A stretch of 64,000 nt of DNA from Nonomuraea rhodomycinica (lineage in GTDB: Bacteria > Actinomycetota > Actinomycetes > Streptosporangiales > Streptosporangiaceae), in assembly GCF_013363995.1 (NCBI RefSeq), contig NZ_JABWGO010000001.1, positions 1,311,222-1,375,221 on the forward strand, in the 5' to 3' direction. The notes below the pieces were generated by a model. It made no database searches and was not told the origin of the DNA. It was given only the letters and a program-made list of their open reading frames with translations. Shown here piece by piece: positions 19,389-29,647 of this stretch. How positions within the stretch are numbered: position 1 is the first letter of the stretch; each line of letters starts with the position of its first letter. Made by a program: the position numbers and the translations under genes.

Positions 19389-21497
19389 TCAGCTGATCCC
19401 GGCCTCCTTCATGTCGCGCAGCTCCCGCTTGAGCTCCTTGATCTCGTCGCGCAGCCTGGCCGCCACCTCGAACTGCAGGTCGGCGGCCGACTGGTGCATC
19501 TGCTCCGTCAGCGACTCGATCAGCGACTCCATCTGCGCCCGCGGCATCTCGCCCGCGATGGCCTTGGCGTGCTGGCCGGCCTGCTTGGCGGCGAAGCCGG
19601 GCACCGGCGCCTTGCCGCGCGACTGCTGCCGCCCGCCGCCCATGAGCTGCTGGGTGTCGGCGTCCTCGCGCTGCAGCGAGTCGAGGATGTCGGCGATGCG
19701 CTTGCGCAGCGGCTGCGGGTCGATGCCGTTGGCCTCGTTGTAGGCGATCTGCTTGGCCCGGCGCCGGTTGGTCTCGTCGATGGCCCGCTCCATCGACGGC
19801 GTGATCTTGTCGGCGTACATGTGGACCTGGCCGGAGACGTTGCGGGCCGCGCGGCCGATCGTCTGGATGAGCGAGGTCTCCGAGCGCAGGAAGCCCTCCT
19901 TGTCGGCGTCGAGGATCGCCACCAGCGACACCTCGGGCAGGTCGAGGCCCTCGCGCAGCAGGTTGATGCCGACGAGCACGTCGAACTCGCCGGAGCGCAG
20001 CTCGCGCAGCAGCTCGATGCGGCGCAGCGTGTCGACCTCGCTGTGCAGGTAGCGCACCCGGATGCCGAGCTCCAGGAGGTAGTCGGTGAGGTCCTCGGCC
20101 ATCTTCTTGGTCAGCGTGGTGACCAGGGCGCGCTCGTCGCGCTCGGCCCGCTCGCGGATCTCGTGGACCAGGTCGTCGATCTGCCCCTTGGTGGGCTTGA
20201 CGACCACCTCGGGGTCGACCAGGCCGGTGGGGCGGATGACCTGCTCGACGACGTCGCCCTTGACCCGGCCCAGCTCGTACGGGCCGGGCGTGGCCGACAG
20301 GTAGACGGTCTGGCCGATGCGCTCCAGGAACTCCTCCCACTTCAGCGGCCGGTTGTCGAGCGCGGACGGCAGCCGGAAGCCGTGCTCGACCAGGGTGCGC
20401 TTGCGGGAGGCGTCGCCCTCGTACATGGCGCCGATCTGCGGCACCGTCTGGTGCGACTCGTCGAGGACGAGCAGGAAGTCCTCGGGGAAGTAGTCGAGCA
20501 GCGTGTTGGGGGCGCTGCCGGGCTCGCGGCCGTCCATGTGCCGCGAGTAGTTCTCGATGCCGGAGCAGGTGCCGATCTGCCGCATCATCTCGATGTCGTA
20601 GGTGGTGCGCATGCGCAGCCGCTGCGCCTCCAGCAGCTTGCCCTGGCGCTCCAGCTCGGCGAGCCGGTCGGACAGCTCGCTCTCGATGCCGCGCACGGCC
20701 GCCGCCATCCGCTCCTCGCCCGCGACGTAGTGGGAGGCGGGGAAGATGTAGAGCTCCTCGTCCTCCGTGATGACCTCGCCGGTCAGAGGGTGCATGGTGG
20801 ACAGCTTCTCGATCTCGTCGCCGAACATCTCGATGCGGACGGCGAGCTCCTCGTACTTCGGGATGATCTCGATCGTGTCGCCGCGCACCCGGAAGGTGCC
20901 CCGCGTGAAGGCGAGGTCGTTGCGGGTGTACTGCATGTCGACGAGGCGGCGCAGCAGCCGGTCGCGGTCGATGTCCATGCCGACGCGCAGCCGGGTCATG
21001 CGGTCGACGTACTCCTGCGGCGTGCCCAGGCCGTAGATGCAGGACACCGAGGCGACCACGATGGTGTCGCGGCGGGTGAGCAGGGAGTTGGTGGCCGAGT
21101 GGCGCAGCCGCTCGACCTCGTCGTTGATCGAGGAGTCCTTCTCGATGTAGGTGTCGCTCTGCGGGACGTACGCCTCGGGCTGGTAGTAGTCGTAGTACGA
21201 CACGAAGTACTCGACGGCGTTGTTGGGCAGCATCTCGCGCAGCTCGTTGGCGAACTGGGCGGCCAGCGTCTTGTTGGGCTGCATGATGAGCGCGGGGCGC
21301 TGCAGCCGCTCGATCAGCCACGCGATGGTGGCGGTCTTGCCCGTGCCCGTGGCGCCCAGCAGCACGCTGTCCTTGGCCCCGGCCGTGACGCGGCGCTCCA
21401 GCTCGGCGATGGCCGTCGGCTGGTCGCCGGAGGGAGTCATCTCGGTGACGACCTCGAAGGGCGCCACCTTCCGCTGCAAATCAGTGACCGGTCGCAT
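19389..21497 (-). CDS. uvrB: Excinuclease ABC subunit B
   Basis: The 702-residue UvrB is the damage-verifying helicase-like subunit of nucleotide excision repair, loaded by UvrA and partner of UvrC. Walker A is GATGTGKT at residues 48-55. The beta-hairpin region [23 protein letters not shown], and the helicase motifs [14 protein letters not shown] and TIGRAARN follow. The C-terminal UVR domain ([19 protein letters not shown]) binds UvrC. The ATG at 21497 ([17 protein letters not shown]) aligns with other actinobacterial UvrB starts; the longer upstream reading is rejected. It belongs to the coaE-uvrB backbone, with accessory genes inserted on both sides. Confidence 0.97.
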   Translation of the reverse strand: MRPVTDLQRKVAPFEVVTEMTPSGDQPTAIAELERRVTAGAKDSVLLGATGTGKTATIAWLIERLQRPALIMQPNKTLAAQFANELREMLPNNAVEYFVSYYDYYQPEAYVPQSDTYIEKDSSINDEVERLRHSATNSLLTRRDTIVVASVSCIYGLGTPQEYVDRMTRLRVGMDIDRDRLLRRLVDMQYTRNDLAFTRGTFRVRGDTIEIIPKYEELAVRIEMFGDEIEKLSTMHPLTGEVITEDEELYIFPASHYVAGEERMAAAVRGIESELSDRLAELERQGKLLEAQRLRMRTTYDIEMMRQIGTCSGIENYSRHMDGREPGSAPNTLLDYFPEDFLLVLDESHQTVPQIGAMYEGDASRKRTLVEHGFRLPSALDNRPLKWEEFLERIGQTVYLSATPGPYELGRVKGDVVEQVIRPTGLVDPEVVVKPTKGQIDDLVHEIRERAERDERALVTTLTKKMAEDLTDYLLELGIRVRYLHSEVDTLRRIELLRELRSGEFDVLVGINLLREGLDLPEVSLVAILDADKEGFLRSETSLIQTIGRAARNVSGQVHMYADKITPSMERAIDETNRRRAKQIAYNEANGIDPQPLRKRIADILDSLQREDADTQQLMGGGRQQSRGKAPVPGFAAKQAGQHAKAIAGEMPRAQMESLIESLTEQMHQSAADLQFEVAARLRDEIKELKRELRDMKEAGIS

Positions 21498-21632
21498 GCT
21501 GCCACTGTAGGTCGCGCCACCGACAGAACCGCCACGCGCCCGGCCCCGGCGTACGGGGTGCCAGCGCTGCAAGCGAATAGCAAGTCGTACCCGATACGGT
21601 CGAAACCGCCTGTAGCGGAAAAGGAAGGTGCT

Positions 21633-23252
21633 ATGTCACGACCCAGAGAGGCGCTCATCCAGGCCGGCCAGGGCATGGCCCAGGCCGTCATGCAAGGGGG
21701 CGACCTCCGGCAGGCGGCCGGTCAGGCGGCCGGTCAGCTGATGAACCAGGCGGGTCAGGCCGGCCAGCACGGGTTCGCCCTCGACCCCCGGGACTTCGCC
21801 GCCGCCCGTGACGGCGGCGGGTCGGTGGGCACGCTGATCGAGGCGAGATCCGCGTCGCTGAACGAGGCCGGCGAGATCGTCAACCGCAGCTTCGCCGAGA
21901 ACGGCATGCACGTCATATCGCCCGTCGTGATCCCCAAGGGCAGCACCGCCAAGGTCGTCGTGCCGCTGGGCATCCTCGTGGCGCTCGGCCTGATCGGCGC
22001 TCTGGGCAACGTCATCCCCCGCACCGAGCTGGTCTTCGGCCCCCACTACTGGTTCGTGCTCGTGCTGGCCGCGGCGTTCCTGTGGTGGCGGCGCAGCGTC
22101 GTCATGGTGCCCGAGGGCTGCAAGGCGCTGATCACCAAGTTCGGCAAGCTCGTGCAGATCGCCGACCCGGGGCGGGTCACGCTGCTCAACCCCTGGAAGC
22201 GGGTCAGCTACATCGTCAACACCACCCGCGAGTACCCCTTCAACGCCCCCATCCGCGAGGCGCCGACCCAGCAGGGCGTCAAGGCCAGCGTGGACCTGTT
22301 CCTGCAGTTCAGGATCGAGAACCCGGCGGAGTTCATCTTCGTGCTCGGCTCGGTCAGCGGCTTCCAGTCCAAGCTGCAGAACGCCATCAGCGAGGTCACC
22401 CGCTCCCTCATCTACGCCCAGCGCGCCGAGGACATCTACGACCTGGTGGGCGAGAGCACGCTCGGCATGCTGGAGAGCCTCAACCAGCAGTTCCTGCCGG
22501 CCGTCCGGCTCACCGACGTCAACATCACCCACGCCGAGCCGTCCAGCCAGGAGTACCGGATGGACCTGGCTGCCCCCGAGATGGTGCGCGTCGCCAAGGA
22601 GGCCTACACCTACGAGTACGAGCTCCAGCTGCGCAAGGAGCAGAACGAGGGCGACCTGATCAAGGAGCTGGCCGGGCTCCAGGAGACGCTCAGCGCCATC
22701 CAGGCGGAGATCGCCGGCTACCAGGCCCGCATGGACACCGCCCTCGAACGCGCCTCCCACCAGGCCAAGGCGCAGGCCAGGCAGCGGCTGGTCGAGGCCG
22801 AGTCCACGGCCAACGCCAACGCGGCGCTGCTGGAGGCGCAGGCCCTGGACATCCGGGCGCTGAGCGCGGCCGAGGCGCCGGAGATCCTCGACTACCGCTT
22901 CCAGCAGGACCTGCTGGACAAGCTGGAGTCGGTCTCCTCGCGGCTGCCGCAGGTGGTGCAGGTGGGCGAGCAGACCGACATCGACTTCCTGGAGCTCGCA
23001 CAGCAACTCGTCGGCGGCCGGGGGGCCGCCCTGTTCTCGGCCGAGGACATGGCGGCGATCCGCGGCCGGCTGGCGGAGATCGGCGAGCGCGTGCGCGCCC
23101 GCGAGGCGGAGATCGCCGCCCTGCTCGGCAGAGCGGGAACGGCGGCCGAGCCGGGCGGGCCGGCCGACGAGGTGACCGGGCTCGACGGGGCGGCGGTGAG
23201 CCCCGCCGCGGTGGCCGGACCGGACGCGACGACGGAGGGTGGGGCCCGATGA
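21633..23252 (+). CDS. SPFH/Band 7 (flotillin-like) protein
   Basis: The 539-residue protein has a Gln/Ala-rich N-terminal segment with AAGQAAGQ repeats (about 20-50) and a hydrophobic membrane region (about 110-150). An SPFH domain follows (about 155-330: [63 protein letters not shown]). A long alpha-helical coiled-coil region rich in Ala, Glu and Gln (about 340-470) comes next, then an acidic tail. Such proteins scaffold membrane microdomains or modulate membrane proteases. AAGGAAGG precedes ATG 21633. Its stop overlaps the next gene (ATGA). It is divergent from uvrB. Confidence 0.83.
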   Translation: MSRPREALIQAGQGMAQAVMQGGDLRQAAGQAAGQLMNQAGQAGQHGFALDPRDFAAARDGGGSVGTLIEARSASLNEAGEIVNRSFAENGMHVISPVVIPKGSTAKVVVPLGILVALGLIGALGNVIPRTELVFGPHYWFVLVLAAAFLWWRRSVVMVPEGCKALITKFGKLVQIADPGRVTLLNPWKRVSYIVNTTREYPFNAPIREAPTQQGVKASVDLFLQFRIENPAEFIFVLGSVSGFQSKLQNAISEVTRSLIYAQRAEDIYDLVGESTLGMLESLNQQFLPAVRLTDVNITHAEPSSQEYRMDLAAPEMVRVAKEAYTYEYELQLRKEQNEGDLIKELAGLQETLSAIQAEIAGYQARMDTALERASHQAKAQARQRLVEAESTANANAALLEAQALDIRALSAAEAPEILDYRFQQDLLDKLESVSSRLPQVVQVGEQTDIDFLELAQQLVGGRGAALFSAEDMAAIRGRLAEIGERVRAREAEIAALLGRAGTAAEPGGPADEVTGLDGAAVSPAAVAGPDATTEGGAR

Positions 23253-24496
23253 GCGGCCGCGAGTTCTCGAAGATCAAGGAGTCGCTGGCCTCCTGGTCGG
23301 ACATCCGCCAGCTCCTGCGCGGCGGTGAGCAGGGCCAGCTCGTGCCCGTCGTGATCCCCAAGGACCGGCGCGGGTTCGCCTGGATGACGCTGGTGTTCCT
23401 GGCGGTGTACTGCGCCGGGATGGCGGTGGTGACCGACCTCAAGGCGCTGCCGGCGCTGGCCGCGGTGCTGCTGCTGGTGATCGCCGCCGTGCTCATGTGG
23501 CGCAAGGCGATCATCGAGATCGAGGAGGGCACGACCGGCGTGCGCAGCCGCTGGGGCGCCATCACCGGCACCCTGCCGCCCGGACGGCACTACCTGTGGC
23601 TGCCGTGGGACCGGGTGGACGCGGTGGTCGACACCTCCACCGAGATCCCGTACACGGCGCCCATCGTGGCCTGCCCGACCGCCGAGAACGTGCCGCTGAA
23701 GTCGATCGAGTTCTTCCTCAAGTTCCGCATCGTCGACCCGGTCGCGTTCGTGCGCACCATCGGCGCGGGCAACTTCGACCTGGTGCTGGCCAGCGCCGTG
23801 CAGGACGCCATCCGCCAGCGCAGCCGCCGCGTGCACACCGAGCACGCGTACGACCTGCGCGGCTCCGACGTGGGCGACATGCAGGAGGCGCTCAACCGCC
23901 AGCTCGGCCGCTACGGCGTGCGCGTCACCGGCTCCAACATCCCCGACGTCCAGCTTCCCGACCAGTACCAGCAGCACCTGGCCACCCGTGAGAAGGTCGC
24001 CAAGGAGCTGTCGGCCTACGAGCGCGAGTGGGAGCTGACCCGCAAGCGCCGCATCGACACCCTGCTCATGGAGATCGAGCGCTCCAAGAAGACCCGCGAC
24101 GCCCGCGTGGTCGAGGTCAAGGCCGCCTACAACAAGGCGCGCAAGGACGTGGCGCGCATGCTGGAGGAGCAGGAGACCGAGGCGCAGCGGGTGCGCTGGG
24201 AGATCGAGGCGCGCGGCCGGGCCGAGCTGACCGCCGCCGAGAACGAGGCCAAGGCGCTGCGCCGGCTCGCCGAGTCCTACCGCGACAACCGGGCCGTGCT
24301 CCAGTACGAGCTGGCCCGCCGGCGCCTCGACGTGGGCGCCAAGCTCGCCGAGAGCGCCCCGCAGCCGCTGGTGGTCCGCACGCAGCAGGGCTCGGGCGAC
24401 TCCTCGGCTCTGTCCACGCTGCTGCTGGCCCAGCTCCTCCCCCGGCTGTCGGGCCAGCCCTCGCCCAACGGCTCCGCGCCGTCCGCCCAGCGCTGA
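23249..24496 (+). CDS. Second SPFH/Band 7 protein
   Basis: The 415-residue protein has two adjacent hydrophobic segments (about 45-85: [16 protein letters not shown] and [16 protein letters not shown]) and then an SPFH domain (about 90-260: [58 protein letters not shown]). A charged coiled coil follows (about 265-370). It shares with its upstream partner the PVVIPK motif before the membrane segment but is otherwise diverged, so the pair probably form hetero-oligomers. Translation is coupled by the ATGA overlap. Confidence 0.83.
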   Translation: MSGREFSKIKESLASWSDIRQLLRGGEQGQLVPVVIPKDRRGFAWMTLVFLAVYCAGMAVVTDLKALPALAAVLLLVIAAVLMWRKAIIEIEEGTTGVRSRWGAITGTLPPGRHYLWLPWDRVDAVVDTSTEIPYTAPIVACPTAENVPLKSIEFFLKFRIVDPVAFVRTIGAGNFDLVLASAVQDAIRQRSRRVHTEHAYDLRGSDVGDMQEALNRQLGRYGVRVTGSNIPDVQLPDQYQQHLATREKVAKELSAYEREWELTRKRRIDTLLMEIERSKKTRDARVVEVKAAYNKARKDVARMLEEQETEAQRVRWEIEARGRAELTAAENEAKALRRLAESYRDNRAVLQYELARRRLDVGAKLAESAPQPLVVRTQQGSGDSSALSTLLLAQLLPRLSGQPSPNGSAPSAQR

Positions 24497-24532
24497 CCCG
24501 ACCGGCAACCGAACCGCATAGGAGAGAACCCC

Positions 24533-25306
24533 ATGGTGTTCCGCAAGCTGATGGCCGCGTTCGGCGCGGGCGTCGAGGTCGACACGGTGCTGTCCGGCAC
24601 CACCGTCCGCCCGGGAGACCCGCTGCGCGGCGTCGTCAACTTCCGGGGCGGCGGCTCCGACTACAAGGTCGAGGGCATCCACCTGGACCTGACCGCCGTG
24701 GTCGAGGTGGAGAGCGGCGACAACGAGTACAAGACCACCTACAGCTTCCTGCGCCGCCAGGTCGCGGGGGCCTTCCAGCTCGCCGCGGGGGCGCAGCACA
24801 GCCAGCCGTTCGAGATCCAGATCCCGTGGGAGACGCCGATCAGCGCCGTCGGCGGGCAGCCGCTGCACGGCATGCGGCTCGGCGTGCAGACCGAGCTGGC
24901 GCTGGCGGGCGCGCTCGACAAGGGCGACCTCGACCCCCTGTTCGTGAACCCGCTGCCGGCGCAGGAGCACCTGCTGGGCGCCCTCGACCGGATGGGCTTC
25001 CACTTCAAGAAGGCCGACCTGGAGCGGGGCACGCTGTACGGCTCGACCATGCCGTTCTTCCAGGAGATCGAGTACCACGCCGGCGGGCAGTGGCGGCGCT
25101 ACTTCAACGAGCTGGAGCTGACCTTCATCGCGGGACCGCAGCAGATGGACGTCATCCTGGAGGCCGACAAGCGGGGCGGCTTCCTCACCTCCGGCCACGA
25201 CGCCTACAACCGCTTCACGGTCCGCTACGACACCGGGCCCGGGGCTGCCGACGCGGCCCTGCACCACGGCCTGGAGCAGATGGCACGGCACCGCGGCTGG
25301 TTCTGA
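24533..25306 (+). CDS. Sporulation-control protein Spo0M-like (arrestin fold)
   Basis: The 257-residue protein matches the Spo0M family. It has the N-terminal FRKLMAAFGAGVEVDTVL, the beta-strand GDPLRGVVNFRGG, the central PFEIQIPWETPIS and HGMRLGVQTELALAGALDKGDLDP, and a C-terminal FMATSGHDAYNRF-like strand (here FLTSGHDAYNRF). In Bacillus, Spo0M affects sporulation and cytoskeletal interactions. Here it lies 36 bases after the second SPFH gene, so the three probably form an operon for a membrane-associated assembly. GGAGAG precedes the ATG. Confidence 0.85.
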   Translation: MVFRKLMAAFGAGVEVDTVLSGTTVRPGDPLRGVVNFRGGGSDYKVEGIHLDLTAVVEVESGDNEYKTTYSFLRRQVAGAFQLAAGAQHSQPFEIQIPWETPISAVGGQPLHGMRLGVQTELALAGALDKGDLDPLFVNPLPAQEHLLGALDRMGFHFKKADLERGTLYGSTMPFFQEIEYHAGGQWRRYFNELELTFIAGPQQMDVILEADKRGGFLTSGHDAYNRFTVRYDTGPGAADAALHHGLEQMARHRGWF

Positions 25307-25314
25307 GCCGCCCC

Positions 25315-25346
25315 CCGGAGGGAGGGGCACGGCACCCTCCCTCCGG
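25315..25346. terminator. Intrinsic-type hairpin after spo0M
   Basis: CCGGAGGGAGGG (25315-25326) pairs perfectly with CCCTCCCTCCGG (25335-25346) around an eight-base loop, nine bases after the Spo0M stop. There is no T tract. Confidence 0.75.
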
Positions 25347-25444
25347 CGCGCGGCGAGGGTATCCCTCACGCGGTGGCACGCTCTTGGGACGATCGTTACC
25401 ATGGCGCTCGGGGAACTGAACGATCGTCGGATGCGGGGCCAGCG

Positions 25445-26491
25445 ATGTCACGGTTCAGGTCGGCGTGGAGCCGGGTAGCGCCATGGGCGGCCCAGAACGC
25501 CGACGGCGCGATCGCCCTGGTCCTCGCCGTCGTCGTCGGCGTGCTCGGCATCATGCCCGACGACATGTTCGGCAAGCCCCCCGAGGGCGACAAGGTGCAG
25601 CAGCAGCTCGTCAGCGCCGCCACCCTGGTGATCCTGGCGCTCGTGGCCACCGCGCTGCTGCGCGACCGCGTCCGGCAGGCGCCCGTCGAGGAGACCATCA
25701 CCTCGGGCGCGCTCGCCGACCTGCCCGTCCGCCTGGCCCGCCTGGACGAGATCGACGGCCTGGTCGCCGGCACCCGCAAGGCGCTCGACGCGCTGCAGCT
25801 CGTCCGGGTGCTGGGCAGCCGCCAGGAGATCGCGCAGGCCCACGCCGAGGCGCGCAAGGACACCACCCGGTGGAGCTTCCGCGGCGGCACCGGCACCTAC
25901 CTGCGGGCCGTCACCCTGCCCGAGTGCGTGGCCGCGGCCCGCCGCGTCAAGCGGCACCTCACCGTGCGGATCGAGATCGTCGACCCGACGAACGCCGAGG
26001 TGTGCGAGACCTACGCCCACTACCGGCGCTCCCTGTCCGACGCGCCCGACGGCACCGGTGAGACGTGGACGACCGACCGGGTCAGGAAGGAGTCGTACGC
26101 GACGATCCTGGCCGCCTTCTGGCACCGCCAGCGCTACGGCCTGCTCGACATCGGGGTGGGGCTGTCGGCCACGATGACGACGTTCCGCTGGGACATCTCG
26201 GCGACCCGCCTCATCATGACGGTCGAGGACCCCAACCGGGCGATGACCGCCCTGGCCGGCACGTTCTTCTACGAGAACTGCGACACCGAGCTGCGGCTCA
26301 GCTTCGAGCAGGCGCGCCGGGTGCCGCTGGAGAAGTACAAGAAGGTGCCGCTCAGCGACGAGCCGACGGTCGAGGAGGTCCAGGACCTGTTCGAGCGGAT
26401 CGGGGTGCCGCTGCCGCGCTCGTACAACGAGCACGACGTGGTGGACATCGCCCGCAAGGCGCTGCGCGCCCTCAACCCGTACGCGGGGTGA
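25445..26491 (+). CDS. Membrane-anchored protein of unknown function
   Basis: The 348-residue protein has two N-terminal hydrophobic helices (about 22-40 and 60-76, ALVLAVVVGVLGIMPDDM and LVILALVATALL). The cytoplasmic domain contains WSFRGGTGTYLRAVTLPE and VRIEIVDPTNAEVCETYAHYR. The latter resembles the C-terminal domain seen in some actinomycete regulators (DUF5919-like), but I cannot assign it. No catalytic motif is evident. The stop overlaps the next gene, which suggests a functional trio with the cupin-like and inositol-phosphatase-like genes. ATG 25445 has only a weak ribosome site. Confidence 0.6.
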   Translation: MSRFRSAWSRVAPWAAQNADGAIALVLAVVVGVLGIMPDDMFGKPPEGDKVQQQLVSAATLVILALVATALLRDRVRQAPVEETITSGALADLPVRLARLDEIDGLVAGTRKALDALQLVRVLGSRQEIAQAHAEARKDTTRWSFRGGTGTYLRAVTLPECVAAARRVKRHLTVRIEIVDPTNAEVCETYAHYRRSLSDAPDGTGETWTTDRVRKESYATILAAFWHRQRYGLLDIGVGLSATMTTFRWDISATRLIMTVEDPNRAMTALAGTFFYENCDTELRLSFEQARRVPLEKYKKVPLSDEPTVEEVQDLFERIGVPLPRSYNEHDVVDIARKALRALNPYAG

Positions 26492-27111
26492 GCGGGGTGC
26501 GCCACGACGAGGTCTACGAGGAGCTGACCGGGGGCCGGGCCCGGGAGTGGACGCTGCGGGCGCTGTCCGGGGCGGTGCGGGCGGTGCGCCACCCGCTCGG
26601 CTTCGTCTGCCTGCCGCTGGAGCGCCGGGGCGGCGACGGCGTGTGCGTCCACCTGTGGTCCGGGGCGCTGGCCCACGCCGAGAGCACCACCTCGCAGATC
26701 CACTGCCACAGCTGGGACCTGTTCAGCCACGTCCTGTACGGCCAGATCCGCAACGTCCACGTGGACGTGACCGACGCCGGCCCGGACGCCACACACCGGG
26801 TGTTCGAGGTGGTCAGCGACGCCGGCGGCGACCACCTCACCCCGACCGGCCGCACCGTGCGCCACGCCACGGGCCTGGTCGAGGCGTTCGGCCCCGGCGA
26901 CAGCTACACGCTGAGCGCGGGTCGCTTCCACAGCAGCGTGGTGCCCGAGGGCGGGGAGGCGGCCACGATCGCCCTGGGCCGGGGCCGGCCGGGCAGCCGC
27001 GACCTGTCGCTCGGCCCTCTCGCCGGGCGCGGCCATCACGTCGCCAGGCAACCGCTCGACGCCGAGGAGACGGCCCGCGCCGTCAGTCTGATAGCCGCCC
27101 ACCTGACCTGA
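26488..27111 (+). CDS. Cupin-like protein
   Basis: The protein of about 207 residues has a small beta-barrel with histidine-rich strands: TTSQIHCHSWDLFSHVLYG near residue 70 and GDSYTLSAGRFHSSVVPEGG near 145. These resemble the two metal-binding motifs of cupins or cysteine-dioxygenase-like proteins. Metal and substrate are unknown. The first GTG (26488) overlaps the upstream stop as GTGA; the second GTG (26497) is an alternative start. It lies nine bases before the inositol-monophosphatase-family start, so these genes form one coupled unit. Confidence 0.62.
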   Translation: MSGVRHDEVYEELTGGRAREWTLRALSGAVRAVRHPLGFVCLPLERRGGDGVCVHLWSGALAHAESTTSQIHCHSWDLFSHVLYGQIRNVHVDVTDAGPDATHRVFEVVSDAGGDHLTPTGRTVRHATGLVEAFGPGDSYTLSAGRFHSSVVPEGGEAATIALGRGRPGSRDLSLGPLAGRGHHVARQPLDAEETARAVSLIAAHLT

Positions 27112-27120
27112 GGGGTGCCG

Positions 27121-27921
27121 ATGGACCTACAGCACGCGCGCGCGGTCGCCGTCGAGGCCGCCGAGGCCGCGGGGCGGCTGATCCGGACGGGAGCGGGCGG
27201 CGCGCTGGGGGTCCGCGCCAAGGGCGGCTCCGGCGACGTGGTGACCGACCTCGACCTCGCCTCCGAGAAGCTGCTGCTGGAGCGGGTGCTGGCGGCGTTC
27301 CCGTCGCACTCGGTGATCGCCGAGGAGTCGGGGCTGCTGGGGGCGCGCGACGGGGAGTGGACCTGGCTGGTCGACCCGCTCGACGGCACCAACAACGTGG
27401 CGATCGGCCTGCCGGCCTACGTGGTCGGGCTGGCCCTGTGCCGGGAGGGGCGGCCGGTGGTGGGCGTGGTCCACGACCCGGTGGCCGGGCAGACGTGGTC
27501 GGCGGTCCGGGGCGGCGGCGCGCTCGCCTCCTCGGGGGCGCGGCTGGCCGCGCCGTACCAGCCGTCGCCGCACGGGCCGCTGCTGGCCTGGACGCAGGGC
27601 TACACCGTCTCGCGCGGCGACGCCGCCGTACGGGAGCTGAAGGCGCGGCTGGAGGGGCACGCCCGCCGGATGCTGCAGCTCTGGGCGCCGCTGCTGCAGT
27701 GGGCGATGCTGGCCAGGGGCGACATCGACGGCTTCGTCGGCTACCGGGCCGAGGCGGTGGACCTGCCGGCGGGGGCGCTGCTCGCGCGCGAGGCGGGCAT
27801 CGAGATCCGGGCGCTGGACGGCGGGCCGTTCGAGGAGGGCTTCGACGCCGCGCCGGAGGACCGCAGCTTCGTCGCCGCCCATCCGCGCGCCCTGCCCGCC
27901 CTCCTCGACCTGGTCCGCTGA
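27121..27921 (+). CDS. Inositol monophosphatase-family phosphatase
   Basis: The 266-residue enzyme is of the IMPase/FBPase/CysQ superfamily. Metal-binding motifs are visible: E68/E69 (IAEESG), the DPLDGTNN block with D85 and D88, and the C-terminal AEAVDLPAGALLAREAGIE. It probably hydrolyses a phosphate from inositol phosphate, 3'-phosphoadenosine 5'-phosphate or a similar small molecule. The choice cannot be made from the sequence. ATG 27121 follows GAGGGG with five-base spacing; the upstream in-frame GTG lacks such a site. Confidence 0.82.
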   Translation: MDLQHARAVAVEAAEAAGRLIRTGAGGALGVRAKGGSGDVVTDLDLASEKLLLERVLAAFPSHSVIAEESGLLGARDGEWTWLVDPLDGTNNVAIGLPAYVVGLALCREGRPVVGVVHDPVAGQTWSAVRGGGALASSGARLAAPYQPSPHGPLLAWTQGYTVSRGDAAVRELKARLEGHARRMLQLWAPLLQWAMLARGDIDGFVGYRAEAVDLPAGALLAREAGIEIRALDGGPFEEGFDAAPEDRSFVAAHPRALPALLDLVR

Positions 27922-27923
27922 GC

Positions 27924-28388
27924 CTACTTGACCTTGTACTCGCACAGCCCCTTGGCGGCGACGACCTTCCTGCCGTCCACGCTGATGCGGCAGGAGCCCT
28001 CGGCGATCTGGCCGTCCGTGGTCTGCACGCCGCCGGCCACGACGGACACGAGCTTGCCGACCTTCTGCTCGGCCGGGGTCAGCTCCAGCGTCACGGTCTT
28101 CGACCAGGGCAGCGTCATGCCGCCGGTCTCGGTGCCGTTGAAGTCGCCCACGTACATGATGGGCTGGACGGCCCGGCCCTCGCCGAGGACCTCCAGCTTG
28201 ACGGTCCGCACGGCCGTCGTCCCCTCGACCGGCGCGCTCGCGACGGGTTCGGAGGAGGACACCGCCGGCGGCGCCGTCTCCCGCCCACTGGCGGGCGACG
28301 TCGCGCCGCCGCAGCCCGCCAGGCCGGCGACCGCGGCCACTCCGGCGACGAGCAGCCCGACATTCCTCTGCGGCATGGTGTGACTCAT
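27924..28388 (-). CDS. Secreted lipoprotein, MmpS-like fold
   Basis: The 154-residue protein has a lipoprotein signal ending in the lipobox LAGC (Cys about residue 26) and a Ser/Pro/Thr linker. The beta-rich C-terminal domain contains TVKLEVLGEGRAVQPIMYVG, LPWSKTVTLE and GSCRISVDGRKVV. That strand pattern resembles mycobacterial MmpS and related actinobacterial membrane-anchored proteins. No MmpL partner is present here. The 3' end meets the end of the plus-strand phosphatase gene almost directly. Confidence 0.62.
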   Translation of the reverse strand: MSHTMPQRNVGLLVAGVAAVAGLAGCGGATSPASGRETAPPAVSSSEPVASAPVEGTTAVRTVKLEVLGEGRAVQPIMYVGDFNGTETGGMTLPWSKTVTLELTPAEQKVGKLVSVVAGGVQTTDGQIAEGSCRISVDGRKVVAAKGLCEYKVK

Positions 28389-28417
28389 GGGGCTATTGTT
28401 GCGAACTTAACACCTGC

Positions 28418-29608
28418 TCAGGAAGTCAGCACGAGCGCCCAGACCGTGACAAGCAGCCCGACGACGGCGAGTCCGGCGCCGGTCGCCAGGAAGCGCCGCA
28501 TCGGCACGGGCACGTCGTGCCGGCGGCACGACTCGAACCACAGCAGCGTGGCCAGCGAGGCCCAGGGCGTGATGACGGTGGCCACGTTGGTGCCGATGAG
28601 CAGGGCGAGGAGCTGCCCCTGCGCGCCGGAGGGGATGACCTGCTCGACGGCCTTGTAGGCGGGCAGGTTGTTGATCGTGTTGGCCAGCGCGCCGCCGACG
28701 GCGGCCGTGCGGTACGGGTCCTGGCCGTCGCCCAGCAGCCGGCTCATGAGGTCGGCCAGGCCGTACCGGCTGAGGGTGGGCACCACGAGGAACAGGCCGG
28801 TCACGAAGATGAGCAGCTGCCAGGGGATCAGGCTCCAGGTGAGCCGGCGGCGGTCGCGCACGGCGTAGGCGGCCACGACGACCAGCGCCGCGGCCGGGGC
28901 GGCGACGCCCACCTCGACCTTGAGCAGGAGCGCCACGATGAACAGGACGCAGGCCGCCGAGGAGACGCCGAACAGCACCCGGTCGCCGACGGGCTCCAGC
29001 AGCGGCGGCGTGTAGCGCAGGTCGCGGCGCTGACCGCGGCGCCAGTAGAACACCCACAGGAACACCATGGTCACGGCGATGGAGGCGAGCTGCGGCGCCC
29101 ACATGCGGGCGGCGAACTCCTGGGCGTTCAGGCCGATCTTCTGCATGCCGAGCAGGTTGGTGAGGTTGGAGACCGGCAGCAGCAGGCTCGCGGTGTTGGC
29201 CAGCCAGATCGTGGTCATGGCCAGGGGCAGCGGGGCGATGCGCGCCTTGGGCGCCAGGGCCAGCATGACCGGGGTGAGCAACACCGCAGTCGTATCAAGA
29301 TTCAGAAATATCGTGACAAAAGAGGCGAAAGCCGTGCAGAGCAGGAAGAGGGCGGCGTAGTTACCGCGGCCGAGCACCGCCATCCGCGCCGCGATGACGT
29401 CGAAGACCTGCGCCTCCTTGGTCAGCTCGGCCAGCACGATGATCCCCACCAGGAACACCAGCAGGGGTCCGATGTCGTCCATGCTCTCGGCCGCCTCGCG
29501 CAGCGGCAGCAGCCCGGTCGCCACGAACAGCACACCGAGCGCCAGCAGGCCGATCCTGATCCAGTCGAGCACGCCGAGACGCCGCCACACCCGACGATGA
29601 TCGCACAT
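28418..29608 (-). CDS. ArsB/NhaD-type ion transporter (SLC13-like permease)
   Basis: The protein of about 396 residues has roughly ten membrane helices in the ion-transporter superfamily. The repeated signatures NLDTTAVLLTPVMLAL (first half) and ANTINNLPAYKAVEQVI (second half) resemble the substrate/ion-binding loops of ArsB and NhaD. The substrate (arsenite, Na+, a dicarboxylate) is not determinable. Start choice: ATG 29608, with GGAGG very close, or TTG 29617. Codons around 29285-29320 are unusually AT-rich for this genome. It is divergent from the giant TIR/NACHT gene with only about 40 bases between starts. Confidence 0.75.
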   Translation of the reverse strand: MCDHRRVWRRLGVLDWIRIGLLALGVLFVATGLLPLREAAESMDDIGPLLVFLVGIIVLAELTKEAQVFDVIAARMAVLGRGNYAALFLLCTAFASFVTIFLNLDTTAVLLTPVMLALAPKARIAPLPLAMTTIWLANTASLLLPVSNLTNLLGMQKIGLNAQEFAARMWAPQLASIAVTMVFLWVFYWRRGQRRDLRYTPPLLEPVGDRVLFGVSSAACVLFIVALLLKVEVGVAAPAAALVVVAAYAVRDRRRLTWSLIPWQLLIFVTGLFLVVPTLSRYGLADLMSRLLGDGQDPYRTAAVGGALANTINNLPAYKAVEQVIPSGAQGQLLALLIGTNVATVITPWASLATLLWFESCRRHDVPVPMRRFLATGAGLAVVGLLVTVWALVLTS

Positions 29609-29647
29609 CGCCTCCAAAACGCCGACGCCGCGAGGGATACTGAGCAG

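Noticed and set aside
19494..21632. Plus-strand extension giving a 1252-residue fusion upstream of the SPFH gene
   Set aside because: The first 713 codons lie opposite uvrB and carry no motifs; ATG 21633 has a strong ribosome site and the SPFH protein begins there.
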